A stretch of DNA of 64,000 nt from Cryobacterium shii (lineage in GTDB: Bacteria > Actinomycetota > Actinomycetes > Actinomycetales > Microbacteriaceae), in the NCBI RefSeq assembly GCF_004402595.1, contig NZ_SOFY01000005.1, positions 1 through 64,000 on the forward strand, in the 5' to 3' direction. The position numbers and the translations under genes are program-made. Under the pieces are notes generated by a model. It saw only the letters and a program-made list of their open reading frames with translations. It did not search any database and was not told where the DNA came from. Positions 62,733 through 64,000 of this stretch are shown in pieces (the stretch's first letter is position 1; each line of letters starts with the position of its first letter).

Positions 62733-62948
62733 TTGGACATCGAACCCGTGAAGAACTGGTCCTTCAATACCTGCGCGATCGCCGGGTTCAGCTTCAGCAC
62801 CTTCTCGGTGGCGCTGGTCATCCTGAACGCGGTCACCGCGAACCGGTTCCTGACCGTGCTCTTGTCGGTCGCGGGGGTGGCCCTCCTGATCGGAGGCGCA
62901 CTGTCCGTGCGCGCCCACTTCCTCTGGTCCCGCGGCGGATCGCGCTAG
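62733..62948 (+). CDS. Small two-helix membrane protein
   Basis: This 71-aa protein starts at a TTG (62733), with GTG 62748 as an alternative. It has two hydrophobic segments, CAIAGFSFSTFSVALVILNA and LTVLLSVAGVALLIGGALS, and a short basic tail. Function unknown. It lies between the A1S_2505-like gene and a lipoprotein gene, with no obvious ribosome site. Confidence 0.55.
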   Translation: MDIEPVKNWSFNTCAIAGFSFSTFSVALVILNAVTANRFLTVLLSVAGVALLIGGALSVRAHFLWSRGGSR

Positions 62949-63012
62949 CCGGGGCCAGGCTGTTCTCGCGACCTGTCCCGCTTCCGGTCCAAGCGCTGAT
63001 AGCTTCGGCCCA

Positions 63013-64000
63013 TGAGACTGTCTTGGGGTGCGGCCGTTGTGGTCGCGGGAGCGCTCGTTGCATTGTCCGGCTGCTCGTCGGCCGGTCCCGGCGCCGGTGA
63101 GGCTCCCGCCTCGACTCCGGCGGCCGCCGCACCCCTGACCTGTGCCGAACTCGTTGGTGGGCCAGACGTGGATGCGGCCCTCGCGTCACCGTCGACACCC
63201 AGCGATTTTGCGAGTCTCCTGTCCTACCCCACCCCGCACGACTCCGCATCGACCGCAGCCGGAGGGATTCGCTGCGCCTGGCTGGCCGATGGGTCCCAGG
63301 GCCGCTACTCGAAAATCATCGGCGAACCCGGGGTCCCCTGGCTCGACGTCGAGGTCTTGCCCGGCGCCGCCGAGAAATGGACCTCGTACACGTTCGGCGA
63401 CGGACCGGGAACAACGGCGACAACACCGTTCGCGGTGTTCGACGGAGCGCAGTCCTGTGGCGATCCCGGCTGCAAGGCCACGGCGCCCATCGGCTCCGCC
63501 TGGGTGAGCGTCATGGTGCACGATCCAGGGTTCGGCGTGGGAGACAGCCTGGTCGGATCGTCGCAGGAGGATATCTTCGCGAAGCTCAACCCGGCGGCCT
63601 CGGCCGTGTTCTCAACCATTGCGAACGCGACTCCGGCGCAGCTCGACTGGCCGGCGACGCCGGCTCGTGCGAGCGATCCTCTGGTGGAGCCCTGCTCGAG
63701 CTTCCTCAAGGCTCCGGCGCTGGCCACCGCGCTCGGAGTGGCAACCGTTGGTGAGTATGCCGACTCGGCCGCTCTGCCGTCGGACATCGTCTCGCTCGAC
63801 AGCGTGGCCCTCACAGATGCGGGGTTTGTGGACTGTTTTGCGGAGGCAGGGTTCGACGCGAGGGCGAGTTTCGTTCTCGCGCTCGACAACGCAGCCATCG
63901 TGGATCGCATTGCTGCCGGGCTCGGACCGAACAGCGACGAGCACCTCGACCGGCTGATGGGTCAGACGGGAAGCGAGAAAGCCGTGTCGAATTGCGTTGC
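63013..64000 (+). CDS. Lipoprotein of unknown function, cut by window end
   Basis: The reading frame runs from ATG 63013 to the window end (329 codons, no stop). An N-terminal signal peptide (AAVVVAGALVALSG) ends in the lipobox LSGC with Cys21, so it should be lipid-anchored. A Pro/Ala/Ser-rich linker follows. The exported part has several Cys residues (CAELVGG, IRCAWL, SCGDPGCK, CSSFLK, CFAEAG), which would suit disulphides. I do not recognise a domain. Confidence 0.75.

Noticed and set aside
1..64000. tRNA and rRNA genes
   Set aside because: No cloverleaf with a GGTTCGAATC-type arm and matching acceptor stem, and no rRNA-like sequence, was found on either strand.

Overview
The window is a roughly 70% GC chromosomal segment of an actinobacterium. 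A mycothiol-dependent formaldehyde dehydrogenase, a RecQ with an actinobacterial C-terminal phosphoribosyltransferase-like domain, NAD-specific 180-kDa glutamate dehydrogenase and frequent GTG/TTG starts all point to Actinobacteria. The gene families and the very frequent ACGGATG/CATCCGT word suggest Microbacteriaceae (Cryobacterium/Leifsonia-like), which is an inference. No rRNA, tRNA, CRISPR array, prophage or intact insertion sequence was seen.

Layout. 0.2-3.4 kb: RecQ helicase and an ADP-ribosylglycohydrolase homologue with altered metal-site residues. 3.6-5.9 kb: amino-acid (cystine-type) ABC importer. 5.9-9.1 kb: two TerC-family membrane proteins, a Pr6Pr membrane protein and a winged-helix regulator. 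9.3-10.8 kb: cupin with a Lys/Thr/Ala tail and a secreted HNH-type nuclease. 10.8-15.1 kb: SbcC-SbcD repair nuclease. 15.2-21.2 kb: fructose regulon (DeoR-type regulator, fruK, fruA, ptsI, ptsH) ending in a strong terminator. 21.4-22.7 kb: small protein plus FHA protein. 22.9-25.9 kb: MarR regulator divergent from a TspO-like protein and a DHA2 drug exporter. 25.9-31 kb: LCP cell-wall ligase, VOC protein, hydrolase remnant, HAD phosphatase and prolyl oligopeptidase-type peptidase. 31-35 kb: SNF2 helicase and flavodoxin. 35.3-39.9 kb: two tandem membrane GGDEF-EAL proteins. 40-44 kb: P-type ATPase embedded in repeats. 44-48 kb: RecB-like nuclease/helicase fusion. 48-51.3 kb: a DarT-like (DUF4433) protein, a frameshifted acyltransferase and a universal stress protein. 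51.4-55.3 kb: ion channel, HhH protein, tiny zinc ribbon, ABM monooxygenase and the mycothiol formaldehyde pair. 55.5-64 kb: NAD-glutamate dehydrogenase, quinone oxidoreductase, histidine phosphatase and small proteins, ending in a lipoprotein cut by the window edge.

The most striking unexplained structure is a family of five 85-bp palindromic intergenic elements (22754, 30926, 43736, 43903, 53372) with near-identical arms, a fixed length and a variable centre. A second palindrome family of 58-64 bp has three copies (39990, 40366, 60565), and a single-copy 98-bp inverted-repeat element lies at 55345. They look like non-autonomous mobile or structured-RNA repeats; no transposase that could move them is in the window. 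Other points worth a second look are the C7 frameshift in the acyltransferase, an orphan DarT-like protein without DarG, the divergence of the duplicated EAL domain, and several perfect palindromic operators.
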